A DNA stretch of 64,000 nucleotides from assembly GCA_012845835.1 (NCBI GenBank), contig JABAKD010000029.1, forward strand, positions 12,787,892 through 12,851,891. Reading direction: 5' to 3'. Origin of the DNA: Undaria pinnatifida (Eukaryota; Sar; Phaeophyceae; Laminariales; Alariaceae). The notes beneath the pieces were generated by a model. It saw only the letters and a program-made list of their open reading frames with translations. It was not told the origin of the DNA and did no database searches. Of the stretch, positions 1 through 11,488 are shown in pieces. Position 1 is the first letter of the stretch; each line of letters begins with the position of its first letter. A program made the translations under genes and the position numbers.

Positions 1-268
1 AGAAATTAAACAAAGAAAGCAAGCACAGGCGAAACACACTTTGTTATTAAAAGTGCCGCCAAGTAAAAGTTGGCCTACGTACATTAAACAAAAATGAGTG
101 CAAGAATGCCGAAAAGAGAATTGAGAACCTGCTCCGCTTCGAGGCGAAACGAAAGAGGACATGTAATGTGGCATCAATAAAAAAAAGGCATCGGACGGAA
201 GGGTTGAACTTACTTAATTTACGGAAGGGAACAAGGAAGGTGCCGTTGATGATGCCTTGGAAAACCCC
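1..268. other. no recognisable feature
   Basis: AT-rich sequence left of the tandem array. I see no supported gene, RNA or mobile element here. It may hold a further, more diverged array unit. Confidence 0.4.
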
Positions 269-1088
269 TCCGTGTTTACTTCCACAGTAGACGAAGAACT
301 TACTTACAGAGAAGCACTAAAAGGAAAAATAAGGCATACTGAATGCGCTCAGTCCAATAATGTGTACTTTCAATGTGTGCGCAGAAATTACACTAGCGAA
401 AATTTGCAAGAATGGAAAAAGAAGGGATCATGCAGACATCAATACAGCTCAACACAAGGCGAACAAACTACTCCGTGGACGAGTATGAAATCGTACCGTT
501 TTCACAAACAGCCCTCCGACTCGGTGCGAGATACGATGATAGGTCCTCCATGTTTGCTTCCAAAATATACGAAGAACTCAGTTGCAGAGAAGCACTAAAG
601 GGAATATAGAGGGGACGCTGCATGCTCTCAATGCAATTCGTTATTTCAATGTACGCAGCACTACTTACATTAGTGAATATATACCAAAACGGAAAACGAA
701 TCATGCAGACATAGCACAAGGCAAACACAAGAATCCGTATGAAGGATCAGTATATGTAGTATTTGATTGTACCACTACTGTCACAAAAGAGCTCTCCGAC
801 TCAGCGCGAGATACACAATGGGTCCTCCGGGTTTACTTGCACACCGTACGAAGAACTCGCTTAGGGAAGAACCCTAAAGGGAATATAAATGCGAGACCCT
901 GAATGCCCTCGGTCCAATTTGTACTTTCAACGTATAAAATACCGAGAACTTGCACCAAAGAAAAGGCACGCTAAACGGGAAAAGAGGGATAATCGAGCCC
1001 CACCCAATGCAAACAAAATAATCCTTAGACCGGTATGAAATCGTACCATTGTCACTAACAGCCCTCGACTCGGTGGAAGATAGGCCCT
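269..1088. repeat. tandem repeat array, unit about 279 bp
   Basis: The anchor ACGAAGAACT followed by AGAAGCACTAAAGG-like sequence occurs at 291, 569 and 848, a spacing of 278-279 bp. A second anchor (TCGTACCRTT-TCACAAACAGCCCTCCGACTCGG-like) recurs at about 490, 769 and 1040. At least three diverged units are present, with part of a fourth. Short open frames across the array overlap one another and carry no family signature, so I do not call genes in it. Confidence 0.75.
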
Positions 1089-2595
1089 AAACAACTCAAC
1101 ACATATTACTATCGATATGTTAAATGGCACATCTTCATACGGACATTACAATGAATGCCCGAAAACATTGGCTCGTCCGTTGAAAAATTCTGCAAGAAGA
1201 GAAGCAAAACACCATGCCTCCGATGCGGAACAGCCCAAATGAAACTATAGCAGCAGCCCCTCAGTTAGATATTCCCCACGGGAGTGCGCAAAAGACAACA
1301 GCAGTTTGCTGTACCAGAATTTCAAACTACTCTATTGATAGTAGTATATATTATAGTGACTGGGTTCCCTCCAAGTCTCTAAAAACTTGCCGCTTCAAGC
1401 AATTAACCGTAGATGTTGTAGTACATATGCATGAAAAGCACGCCATCGCTCATGCGTTGAACCGTTCTCGGATATACATCTGCGGAGTAATCCCACATCC
1501 CAAATCGTCGCCAATTCTCGCTCATGTTTCTTTCCCCTATAGACACGCCCAGGCCGCGGTCTATTGACCAGAGGTTGTCCCCCCTTGGCCAAAAGGGGGC
1601 TGGTCGGCACCATCTAGGTGCTAAAAGAGAGAGATAAGTTATTGTATTGGTTCCGAATACAAGAAAACAAGCGATCTTAACTTTATCCCCGAATCCCCAT
1701 ACCAGACTCCAGAAGAGGATATGTAGAAACCCCTACTGTTTTCACATCTAAATAACGTTCACACTCCACATCCGATCCTCAGCAATCGATCACCACCACG
1801 AAGATCGGCTGTCGTATCTTACCACCAACACTACCACACTCTCTGGTGCTCCACTGTCCACACCCCGCGTACGCTTTTTATTCGTTTATAGAGGTTGCTG
1901 TGTAGAATTTCACTTCCTAAGTTGTATCCCCGCCTCAGAAGACCTAACACGGTGGTATGCCGCCCGGATCTTGGAGGGTTTTTTACGCTGTCTCATTGAT
2001 TGGCCGAGGGCTATGTGGTGGTCCGCAGATCGGAACATTAATTAAATTTAACAAAAGCGTCGCAGCCGCGTTTCTCGGCCATTTCTGGCCCGTTTTGGGT
2101 CGGGGTTGGGGTCAGGGTTAGGGTTGGGGATAGGACTAGGGCGTGGGTTGGGTCTACAACCGTACCTCTATCCGACCAGGAAGTGCTTTCTGCTCGCAAA
2201 CGCGAACAGCCCACGTCCCCAGATATCCGGGCGGCCAATTAGTTAGGTGAGCTCTCGCGCCTTCGTTCCCAGCGGTAGGGAGCCTTTCGCAGATGTCGTA
2301 GTATAGTCTATACGTGTACGAAAATCACGCCATCGCTCACGCGTTATTTGCTTATTTCTTTTTGTAGGTTGTCCGTCGTTGTTGTACGATGCTGTTGGCG
2401 CGTATCGTATTAATATACTATCACATATTATTTTTTCATTTGCGTATTCACCCGAAGTTACACACATTCTTCACAACTAACTCCTATCGTTTGTTTTCCT
2501 CTTCCTTTTTATTTCATGGATCTTGCCCGCATTATCACCTCTTGGTCGTTTATGCGACCCCGAAAAATGAGGCTCGAAAATCCAGATATCATTCG
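1089..2595. other. intergenic; short direct repeat and degenerate telomere-like tract
   Basis: No supported gene. An open frame at 1214-1567 (117 codons, +) has no recognisable motif. A segment reading roughly GTAGATGTNGTAGTA...CACGCCATCGCTCAYGCGTT occurs at 1409-1462 and again at 2289-2345. At 2096-2155 lies a G/T-rich tract with GGGTTAGGG-like units (degenerate, not a true telomere). Confidence 0.45.
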
Positions 2596-3020
2596 CCTAT
2601 TGGGTCAAAGCCTAACTAACGACCTCGCAATTATTTACGCGGTCGCAAGTTGGCTAGTTATTTGCACAATAGGTTGCGCACAAAACATTAACATTGGCCT
2701 ACTTGGTCAAAGCCTACCTAAGCTCGCAATTATTTACGCTGTCGCAATTTGGCTATTATTTGCATCATACGTCGCGCAAAAAAATGATTCTGAGCCTATA
2801 TTAGGTTGCTTGGGAGAGGAGTTTGTAAATTATGTCAATTATTTGCACAATATGTTGCGCACAAAATATTGGCCTACTGGGTCAAAGCCTACCTAAGCTT
2901 GCAATTATTTACGCTGTCGCAATTTGGCTATTATTTGCATCATACGTCGCGCAAAAAAATGATTTTGAGCCTATATCAGGTTGCCTGGGAGAGGAGTTTG
3001 TAAATGATGTCGATTTGGAA
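2596..3020. repeat. tandem repeat, units of about 175 and 102 bp
   Basis: The motif CCTAYTNGGTCAAAGCCTA starts at 2596, 2698 and 2873. The last two units (175 bp apart) are nearly identical for most of their length; the first is a shortened version lacking the middle. The unit includes GCAATTATTTACGC and TTGCATCATACGTCGCGC blocks. Open frames crossing it are repetitive and not gene-like. Confidence 0.75.
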
Positions 3021-3719
3021 ATTATGCCATTTAACATGCCATTTGAAACAAAAAAAGTCCCATGTTTTATTCGTTCAACCTCTGCAGACGTTATTTGCAT
3101 AATAGGCCGCGTAAAAGAATGATTTTGAGCCTAGATCAGGTTGACGTGCAGACCAAGCACGCTCAAGATGATCAACATTTCAACAGCACCAAACGCAGTA
3201 TAAAAGTACGAATTAGAGCGATCTACTGCTGGTATAACACGCGTTCTTTTGGACTACTATCATGTTCGTCTTGCAGCCTTTCTAATCTTCTTGCATCGCA
3301 TTCTTCACAACTACTCCCAATTTCCCCTGTTTTATTCGTTCAAGCTCTGCAGACGTCAAGCAAAACAAACAAACGCTCAAGCCCTGCAGACATCAAGCAA
3401 AACAAACGCTCGAGAGAATACCACAGCAAAATTCAAAACTTCAGCAACTACCGTTTGGAAATGATGCCAAATTCGGAAATCATCCAGACGCTGGGACGTC
3501 AAGTTACAACCGAAGTATCAAGATTACCTCCTCAAAATACAAAATTTTTGCAACTTCTCGCTTGTCTCGCTCAGCATCCACCCGCGTTCACGTCAAGGTG
3601 CCGAACGGATAAGGCAGGGCGAGGGGCGTTGGAGCCGCCCCCGAAGACGGCGCTCGAACGAAGCGATTTGACCGAGAAATTCCAGTTCCGAGCATCCCAT
3701 GCTGAGGCCGAGACGACGA
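3021..3719. other. non-coding flank with short GCAGACRTCAAGCAAAAC repeats
   Basis: No recognisable protein. GCAGACGTCAAGCAAAACAA at about 3351 and a close variant at about 3386 form a short tandem repeat. The long open frame 3062-3907 runs through repeat and retrotransposon sequence and is chance-open over most of its length. Confidence 0.4.
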
Positions 3720-5445
3720 AAACTCCTTACCGAATAAAAAAAAAAAATGATCATATATATATTTATGCAACCATTATTATTTTTATAAAACGGAAGACCA
3801 CTCTGATTGCAACAACTACCGAGGGGTTTCGCGTGTTGCCCTTTCAGGCAAAGTACCACTCACTGTTGTTGAAAATGGTCGCGTCCCGCCTCAGCAACTA
3901 CTGTTAGACCGAAGAGATTCTCCCCGAAGAACAGTGTGACACTCGCCCCGCGCCATCAACAGTAGTAGTGGGCATGCTGTTTGTCGTGCGCCGGCTGCAA
4001 GAACTCGGACGAGCTAGGAGAATCCCTCTGCATGTTCACGGTGCTTTATCGATGTCCAGGGAACATATTTGGCTGAGTCGGCCGAGAGCTGCTGTGGACA
4101 GTGCTCGCACGCTTCGGCGTACCAGTGAAGACGTTGACCGTTCGCTGTCTGCCAGTTCCACGAAGGCATGCGAGCTCGCGTACGTACGGATGACGGTGAG
4201 CATTCTGAATGGTTTGACTGTTGGATGTACAGAGCTGTCACTCACGGAGTACGGCAAGGGTGGATGTGTAATGAAACCGCATATTTTCAATGTACTTTTC
4301 GCCGCTGCGATACATGCCGTTGTGGAACGCTTCATTGAGGACCCAGACATTTTGAGCGACTTGGTTCACCTCGAGGAGGACCTCGGGGAGGACGGGATGA
4401 AGGTGACCACTGGCATGTGTACGGAGATCAGTCCGGGGTATGCGGTACGCCGACGATGCAGGCATTGTGTCGAAGATGATGACCGTTGTTGTGGCCGTTT
4501 TAGAAGCAGCAGGTCTCACGGTATTCGAAGAGAAAACAGGGACATTGCTACTGCGGAGACCCAACCCACAGGCACTCCGGGCCTCACCGCTCGTTGTCGA
4601 AGTAGCGGGCCAGAGGCATATGCAGACGATGCAGTTTTCGTACCTGGGTAATCTTGTCGGTGCTTATACCAGGAATCAAACGACGGATCCGACTCGCACG
4701 GACATGTTATACCTACAATCGGTTTAAGCGCGAGCTGTACGATATGAAGGATGACCCGTTCACTCTAAAGGTGCGCCTGCTAAACGTGGAGGTGATGGGT
4801 ACCCTGTGCTGCACGTTTGTTTTTACTCTCGGCCAGGAGCACTTCGCTGAGCTCCGAACGGCACACCACAACCTCCTCTTACGAGTCATTGGCTTCCAGC
4901 GCCAAAAACGCACCGACCACCTCATGTTGTACGCCAAGGCTCTCACAAAGGCCCAATGTGAGATCGTTGAGACGACCATCTGCAAACGACGCCTCCTCTT
5001 GCGGGGGGCATATATCGGTCGCACAATGAGCGGTGGATCCATCGGGTGATGTTTTGGAACGATGGCTGGTGGAGAGAGCCCGGGACCAGGCCGACCAGAA
5101 AATACCTGGGCCCACTGTCTAGCAGACGGGATCAGGGTATTCCGAGCCACCGAGGGCTCCACGGATAGGCCCTCTTTGCTGTTCGGAGTAGATACGGTGC
5201 TATGGCCGAGGGCGGTTAAAACTAGCGGGAAATTATACCCGGGCGGTCGTCGACGCGGCGGACCCCGTCATGACGGGATGGCACACGTGCGTGGCGGAGA
5301 AGAGCTAGCTGTGTCACGCGGCAGAGGGCGCCAAGAGCAGCGAGAGGAGGAAACCGGGGGGGGGGGGGGGGGGGGGGCAGCCGTTCTGGTGCAGCTGTCT
5401 ACGAATGTGAAAACGAAATGGTAGATTGTGTGGCAAGTATCAGTT
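3720..5445 (+). mobile_element. degenerate non-LTR (LINE-type) retrotransposon
   Basis: Reverse transcriptase signatures occur in order but in different frames. They are a DCNNYRG-like motif (3796-3855), LLKMVASRLSNYC (about 3868-3904), LPEEQC..RPA.ST (about 3911-3960), [16 protein letters not shown] and LVHLEED (about 4285-4380), the YADD catalytic motif (4446-4457) and FSYLGNLVGA (about 4640). LRTAHHNLLLRVIG (about 4850-4900) and a C-terminal WAHCLADG segment (about 5107) follow. At least four frame changes show a dead copy. It ends near a G run of about 20 (5357-5377). No upstream endonuclease domain is recognisable, so it is probably 5' truncated. Confidence 0.8.
3968..5049 (+). pseudogene. 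reverse transcriptase pseudogene (non-LTR element)
   Basis: This is the RT core of the element above. One frame (3968-4651) carries the conserved region before the catalytic site. A shift leads to the frame holding MRYADDAGIVSKM (from 4440), and another leads to the thumb/post-RT frame (4654-5049). Both YADD aspartates survive, but the reading frame is broken before and after them, so no full RT can be made. In intact elements this enzyme copies element RNA at a nicked target. The antisense open frame 4713-5162 is a shadow. Confidence 0.8.
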
Positions 5446-6072
5446 CGACTAACAAGTGGAACGTGCTACTATAATAGCCCTGGTCCCTACAGCCAGTGGT
5501 ACTTTTGTGTTGCTTGTTTTGGTTGAGCTCGATGGAGGGAGCGCGAAAGCGGCAGTAATGAATGGCATTTGTTGTCGCGCTTGCTTGTGTTGTTCATTTA
5601 TTTTGCCTTGCATCTCTCCTTGTTCCCTGATGTTCCCCCCCCGCCGTCCTTATACCGGTATCTTGTTCCTGTTCTTCGTTTATTTTAGTCTGTGCAACAG
5701 TTTCTGTCCCTCTTCACCGCGCATGGTGTTCTTCTTGCAGCCTTTCTGATCTTGCATCACGTGCTCCAAAACTCCTGTCTGTTTTTGGTATTTTTCTAGT
5801 TATCATTTTTCTTTCTTATTTTTGCGGTCTGGCGTGTTTTCTTGTCTTGTCGTGCCCGGTACGCTAGCGTTTCACTTGCTTTTTCTTGATTAACTGCAGT
5901 TGGATCTGGTTTCCTCTGTCTAACAGTCTGTGGCCACATAATTTGCACTGCTGCATCTCTCTAGGATGAAGAATCACCACGGATACTGGGTGTAATGATG
6001 TCGTTAGGTACATATGGTGGAAAGAGCGGTTCAACGTGAAGACAACCTAGCTACATACACCGAAATTTATTT
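5446..6072. other. no supported gene
   Basis: T/C-rich sequence that may include the 3' tail of the preceding LINE. The open frame 5456-5749 encodes Cys/Phe-rich low-information sequence and is not called. No terminator or RNA gene is recognised. Confidence 0.4.
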
Positions 6073-6450
6073 TGTCAAGGAATTAGCGGGGTATCGGTCC
6101 GTTCGACCACTTGCAAAAGGTTAACCAATAGCTTACCCAAACTAAGCCTTATAACACCCCCCCCCCTGAAACGGCGGGATACCAGATCGGCCGGATATAC
6201 GGGCGGACCTGTCAATATTCAAGCGGTTTCATTTCCTGGGGATACCGTGGAGAGTATTTTTCAAGTTCGGCATGGCCATGGGGAAAGTCTGAAAAAGTTT
6301 ATTATTGTGGATGGTGGGATTTGAACCGACGACCCCAAAAACCCATGGTATGTCGACGACGCCATTTGTTAAGGTGTTCGTGGGGTATTAGTCCGTTTAA
6401 CCACTTGCAAAAGCTAAACCAATAGCTTACCCAAACTGAGCCTTACAACA
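6073..6450 (-). mobile_element. TRIM-like miniature LTR element, left inverted copy
   Basis: Two 84-bp direct repeats (6073-6156 and 6367-6450) flank about 210 bp of non-coding sequence. Read on the minus strand, each repeat runs TGTT...AACA, so it has the TG...CA ends of LTRs. In that orientation a run of ten G (6157-6166) precedes the far LTR like a polypurine tract, and TGGCG... follows the near LTR at the primer-binding-site position. It encodes no protein. No target-site duplication is visible. Confidence 0.7.
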
Positions 6451-6473
6451 CTCTCCCCCCTTGAAAAAAAAAG

Positions 6474-6854
6474 TGTTGTAAGGCTCAGTTTGGGTAAGCT
6501 ATTGGTTAACCTTTTGCAAATGGTCCAATGGACTAATACCCCACTAATACCTTAACAAATGGCGTCGTCGACATACCATGGGTTTTTGGGGTCGTCGGTT
6601 CAAATCCCACCATTCACAATAATAAACTTTTTCAGACTTTCCCCATGGCCATGCCGAACTTGAAAAAAATACTCTCCCCGGTATCCCCAGGAAATGAAAC
6701 CGCTTGGATGTTGACAGGTCCGCCCGTATATCCGGCCGACCTGCTATCCCGCCGTTTCAGGGGGGGAAAGTGTTATAAGGCTTAGTTTGGGTAAGCTATT
6801 GGTTAACCTTTTGCAAGTGGACAAACGGACTAATACCCCACTAATACGTTAACA
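6474..6854 (+). mobile_element. TRIM-like miniature LTR element, right inverted copy
   Basis: 84-bp LTRs at 6474-6557 and 6771-6854 start TGTTRTAAGG and end TTAACA. A candidate primer-binding site (TGGCGTCGTCGACATACC) starts two bases after the first LTR. The purine tract AGGGGGGGAAAG lies directly before the second. Internal length is about 213 bp with no open frame of note. The sequence is nearly the exact reverse complement of 6073-6450. The PBS match to a specific tRNA could not be checked. Confidence 0.7.
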
Positions 6855-8029
6855 ATTGTACAAAGTCTGTGATCATCACAGACTGAACCTGTGAGACAGG
6901 GCGTGTGGGAGAGGAAGACAAAAGAGATGGCTAATAAATCGAGGATTACGAAAGTTTTGAGCAAATGAAACAAATGCCAGCGTTAAGACACAACATAAAC
7001 ATGCCAAACGAAAGTAAGAACTACCAGGTAGAAAACAAACCAGCCGCAAAACAGGTTCTGAAGGACTCCTGAAATGAGACAATACAGAAATACGCAATAA
7101 ATAACGGAGAAAATACGACTCACGTACTCTCTCCTCGTGGATGTGTTATCTCTCGTGTGCCGCAGTATGAAGGTCGTAGCAAAATTCGGTGTGTCACGAC
7201 CAACACGAAGAGGGAAATAAAGAAGAAGCAGGGGAAACCGCCAAGCACTTAGAATAGTCGTACTTTTAATATCTCGGTAGGGGGAAGGCACGAAGGATGG
7301 TGAGGTTTCCGGCTCTGCTGTATTGAGACGGGCTGGGAGCCGTTCCACGCGCGGTCTGCCACCTCCGTCCTATTCACGTCGACAGCGGCCTAAGATTTGC
7401 TATTAATAGTCGCACACTGGGTGCCAGATCACACGACCTGAGAAATACTTTCTGCTTTCATCGACGGCGGAATCAGCACGGCTGCCCCGCCCTCCTCCTC
7501 CGTTCTCCTGACCGCCATTCTTCTTGGCGTCCTCAGAGGTTGCGTGGCGTATCCGGGCCCTCTTCTCTGTCCTCTTTGTGCTACCCGAAGATGAAACCAT
7601 CCGCCGCTTCGACGACCCCAGTACCACTTTTGCCACTCACTATTCTTCGCCGCGATGATCGACAGCAAGCACCATCTTTGCCCCGAAAAAATCAGGAATA
7701 TTCCGTGAATCCCTCGGTGGCTCGGAAAAATCTGATGTCTTGCCTGCAAGGCATTAGACCCAGTTGTTTTGTGACCCGTTACCTGATCCTGGATTCTCCC
7801 CACCAGGCGTTGTCTTGAACATCACCCGGCGGGTTAGTAGTCTCTCCTTTTTTTCGTCCGCGTTAGGGTCTCCGCAAAATATCATCAAAATTGTACGCCG
7901 TCTACGAGTATCGTCTCTTTTTTTTCTCTCCGCTTCATTGTTTAAATGGGTGTAGGGGGTCACGGCCACATGTTTCCTGTTTTTTACTCTCTGCTCTCTC
8001 GTTCCCCCCCCCCTATTTTTCAACTTTTA
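6855..8029. other. no supported gene
   Basis: Short open frames on both strands overlap (for example 6983-7348 minus, 7429-7803 minus, 7540-7818 plus) and show no recognisable family or consistent coding signal. Decayed transposon sequence is likely but not demonstrable. Confidence 0.35.
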
Positions 8030-9114
8030 TTAATAGTCGAACGTCCGGCCGGAAAGCTGGCGGGACAGAACCTGTAGAGCAGTAGAGCAAGACGCTCTGG
8101 GGCAAGCAGTTGCGGAAGTGCTGCCGGCACACGACGCCGAACGTATCAGCTCCAACAAAAGCGCAGCATAGATTGGGAAAGTTGGTAAACCGAGTCCGTT
8201 ATGAGAGGCATGTCGCTTCGATGGACCAGCTCCCGGAGACGACGCCCCAGCGAGGCACGGGCGACTCACAAGGAGAGAAGGAGACGAGAGGCTTGACCAA
8301 GGCCCGGCACCGGAGTCAATGGGGACCATGGGATACCGCGTTCTTAAGGGTGAGACTTGTCGACTCGGCCAGAACCATCGCACGGTCAGAGTTCGTGACT
8401 GCGGGAAATATATTATTGGAAATTGAGGAATTCCTGGCGGCTAGGTGCCCCTGCTGCGGTGCAGCGGAGGCATGCACGCTTATGCCATCCATCGGGCGCG
8501 CAGGCGAACCAGCACGAGCCCCTGCTGCGCGCGCTCTAACGCCTCTAAGAGCATGTTCATTCGCCACGTTTTGGAAAGCGGAGCCCCTTCCACGCAGACA
8601 GGAATTTACGTGTGGATCTTGTTATCGAGGCGGGAGGACTCCGAGATGCTACGGCATCGGAGTATCGCAACAAATCGATATTACTTGATTTCACGTATGC
8701 GGACCCACAAGCGTGGGACCACACGTGGACGGGCAGCGTGGACCGAAGCGGACAAGCTGCTTCCACTTCTGAGGCGCACAACCTCTACGCTCGTCCGGGA
8801 CAAGTGTCCTTTGACGAGTGCAGCTTCAAGCTTGCCACCCTCGCGGTGGAAAGCTTTGGGCGCCTCGGGAAAGAAGGCAGCGATCTGATCGACCAGGTAG
8901 TGGCCAGCATGGTCAGAGGGACGGACGGACCGTCCCCATCGCGGAAAGGCGTCTGCAAGGAACCCCTTTTCCAGATAGTCTCTACGACTACTCAGGTCGC
9001 GATTTCACGCAGAGAGTATATATATATACAGACTATTAATAGACACGAGGAACCACCAGGCCGAAAGGGGAAGGGAGCAAGAAGACGGAGGACTGCGGTC
9101 AATGGCCTGGGGTA
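8030..9114 (+). mobile_element. 3' part of a second non-LTR retrotransposon, frameshifted
   Basis: Three overlapping frames give one degraded protein. Frame 8110-8688 has SARTIARSEFVTAG, then a Cys-rich CPCCGAAEAC motif (about 8448). Frame 8445-8888 contains FIRHVLESGAPS. Frame 8612-9115 has DLVIEAGGLRDATASEYRNK, SILLDFTYADPQAW and FKLATLAVESFGRLGKEGSD. The order zinc-knuckle-like cysteines, then DLVIE...LLDFTYADP, resembles the C-terminal CCHC plus restriction-like endonuclease region of R2/NeSL-type elements. That identification is inference. No RT core is seen upstream, so this is a 5'-truncated, dead copy. Confidence 0.55.
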
Positions 9115-9149
9115 GGCATTTTCATTAGGATTAAGGTAGACTATATCGG

Positions 9150-9440
9150 TATTAGCTTAACTATGTACCGTTGTGATCGTATCATTGAGAATTTTACCGT
9201 ACACATTTGACTGTTTGATTATATTTTGTCAGGGAGTTCCACTGTCATTATTGGCGTTTCTTGTGAGCTCTTGAGATCTTGAGATACAAACGGGAAGGTC
9301 CGTGGCCGATGGCATTGCACTGCCCTGTGCGATAACGAACGAGAACTATTGCATTGTGGACAAACGCACTCCGGGCCCTCGAGGGGAAGTCCTCGGAGCT
9401 GATACCACCGGGCCCGCGGTCGCGCGAGTCGGTATAATTT
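9150..9440 (+). repeat. 5' LTR of the Ty3/gypsy element
   Basis: Matches 15085-15375 in direct orientation. Shared blocks include TTTTGTCAGGGAGTTC-type sequence (about 9222), GCATTGTGGACAAACGCACTCCG (about 9350) and GGTCGCGCGAGTCGGTA (about 9417). Exact ends are uncertain by tens of bases. Confidence 0.8.
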
Positions 9441-9652
9441 AAGTGAATTGGATAAGTTCTGCTTACTGCCCAAAACGTGATCAATTTTCTTGTTGGAGGC
9501 CGAAAAGCACTGTTTTCCGTGTTGATGTGGGACTCCAGCCGAAAGCAATGGGAGAGCCTACAGCTGCAGGAGGAGCGCAAGCGCAGGGCGCTGGCGGAGT
9601 CTATTCTGCATGTTAGGGGAGCCACAGAGGTGGAGGTCGAGTCAGTGGCGGG

Positions 9653-10769
9653 TTGAAGCCGGAGTTCAAGGTGACGGTAGGGGTAGACAGGCCGTCTAGG
9701 TTTGGTGGTGATGTTGTTACCTTCGAAGATATGCGCGAATTTCTTGTTGCGTGCTCGGGGTACAAACATCAGATGCACATACCACAAACCAACATAGAGG
9801 AGACTGGGTGCTCGGGAGGGGGCGAGAACTGGTAGATTCGGCGACCCAAATGATGGTGGCTGATTAGCTGTAGGAGCTAATGCATGGGCTCAAATATTTT
9901 GTTGGCGTTGACATGCGGCAGACTCGTCGAGTGATGAGAATTTTTGTCACCAGATATTCCGTGTGCTGAGAATGGATGCGAGCGTGCCGGTAGATAGCAG
10001 GGTGTTCATCGCAAAATGTGCCCTGCGGAAATACCTTGTTGACAGCGGGCCCACGGAGGTGGTGAAGCCCGACGGTCGGCAGTATACGCTAAAGCATGGC
10101 AAGGAACTGGTTGAGGCAATAGCGGCGGGAATCGAGCCACTTGAGTTCTCCCGCAAGGTGGAAAAGAAGACGCGATTCGATCTCGTGGCGCATGATCCTG
10201 ATGCAATGTTCAACATTATTGCCAAGCAGCAAAGGGACAAAGCTGTAGCTGAGACCAAGGATGCTGAACGTCGGCAAACAGCAAAACGGCGTGATCCTAG
10301 GTCGGTGGCTGCTGCGGGGCCAATCCGCAGGGAAGTGGTGCCGACGGGCACGACCCACGCGAAAGTGCCAAGGTTGCTGGTGAATAAGCAGAGCGGAATG
10401 GTCGGTACCACAAACAACGAGTGCTTTGTGTGTGGCAAGCAAGGTCACAAGCAGCGGGACTGCCCCCGAAGCCAGCAGGGTACGGGGGGGAAAGGCGTCC
10501 ATGCCCAGAGCAAGGGCAAGATCCCCATACAGCAGCAGCAGTCCACAAACGGCCCTGCTCAGCATACCCGCAGCAAAAAAACCGGGATGGCCCCTGCGCC
10601 TGCCACCCCTCGGGCTAGTGGGTACAAGACCGCCTCAAAAGCGGTGATTACGGAGGCCGAACCTGCTGCGCCTGAAGCGTCTACGCAGAATGACGCCGGC
10701 AACGTTTTCATTCGCGTGCCGCGGGAAAAAATGGTGCCAGTGGATAACGGGCCCACCGAGACGGTGTAG
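9653..10769 (+). pseudogene. gag pseudogene with CCHC zinc knuckle
   Basis: An N-terminal piece (9653-9835) is separated by a frame break from a 268-codon frame (9963-10769). In the latter, CFVCGKQGHKQRDC (residues about 154-167) is a C-X2-C-X4-H-X4-C zinc knuckle, the nucleocapsid signature that binds genomic RNA in the particle. A basic, Gln- and Ala-rich tail follows. In an intact element Gag forms the cytoplasmic virus-like particle. It stands directly 5' of the pol remnants. Confidence 0.8.
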
Positions 10770-11040
10770 CACCAGTTGTCTCAGAGTACTGGGTCACAAA
10801 ATGCAGCACCAGTTCTTCACTCCGTTCCGGTGCAGCTGCCGGCACCCGCGTCGCAGCAGTCGTGTGGTGACTCCAGCCCCATTTCATACGCGCGTGTCTC
10901 GGTTTTACAACCTGGTGGAAGTGGTGATACAAGTGTGGATACGGTGGAGACCGCACCGCACTTGGAGGCCCCGGCGCAGCATGTCGCGGGGCGTCTTGCG
11001 GTTCCCGGTGTTTCCGCGGCTGTTGGAGTCAACGTGCACT

Positions 11041-11487
11041 TGGGTTTTGGCTCAGGCATTACAGCAATGTCAGAGGAGCTGGTAGAGACCCTGCAGGGAC
11101 AGCTGGAGATGGCCGTGAACGCAGGCGTTTGTTGGGAATGCGCGTGTGGTGACGTCTTTGGGCCAGGAGTATGATATTGAGACGCAATCGCGTTCGCTCC
11201 ACTTAACGATCGAAACTCCATGGAGACCAGTCCGGTTTACCATGCCGTTTATTGTGTTCCCTAGGGGGGGCGATGTGGTTATCATCGGGCAGAAAAAGCT
11301 GAGAGAGAAACTCGGCATCGACGTCATGGCGCACCTCGTCGCATCTGTACTGAAGGCACACGGGTGTCAAGATAACGCTGGGATGGAGTTTACAGCTCTT
11401 GCTGTGGGCGAGCCCAACGCTAGTGCTGGGCTGCGGGTGGCGATGGCTGTCACGGCGTTCGGGTCGGGAAGGCGACGCGTAATGTGA
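11041..11487 (+). pseudogene. retropepsin-like protease remnant
   Basis: The segment with GFGSGITAMSEELVETL (about 11041-11090) sits where the catalytic D-S/T-G of an aspartic protease should be. I see no Asp there, so it appears lost. After a frame change, FIVFPRGGDVVIIGQKKLRE (about 11245-11310) matches the C-terminal hydrophobic-hydrophobic-Gly part of a retropepsin fold. It lies between gag and RT as expected. Function is inferred from position. Confidence 0.5.
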
Positions 11488-11488
11488 C

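Noticed and set aside
2096-2155. Telomere or chromosome end
   Set aside because: Only a few degenerate GGGTTAGGG units inside ordinary sequence.
6595-6625. GGTTCAAATCCCACCA, a tRNA T-arm/B-box-like sequence
   Set aside because: No matching D-arm and anticodon at tRNA distance. It lies inside the TRIM-like element, and the A-box-like sequence is about 115 bp away.
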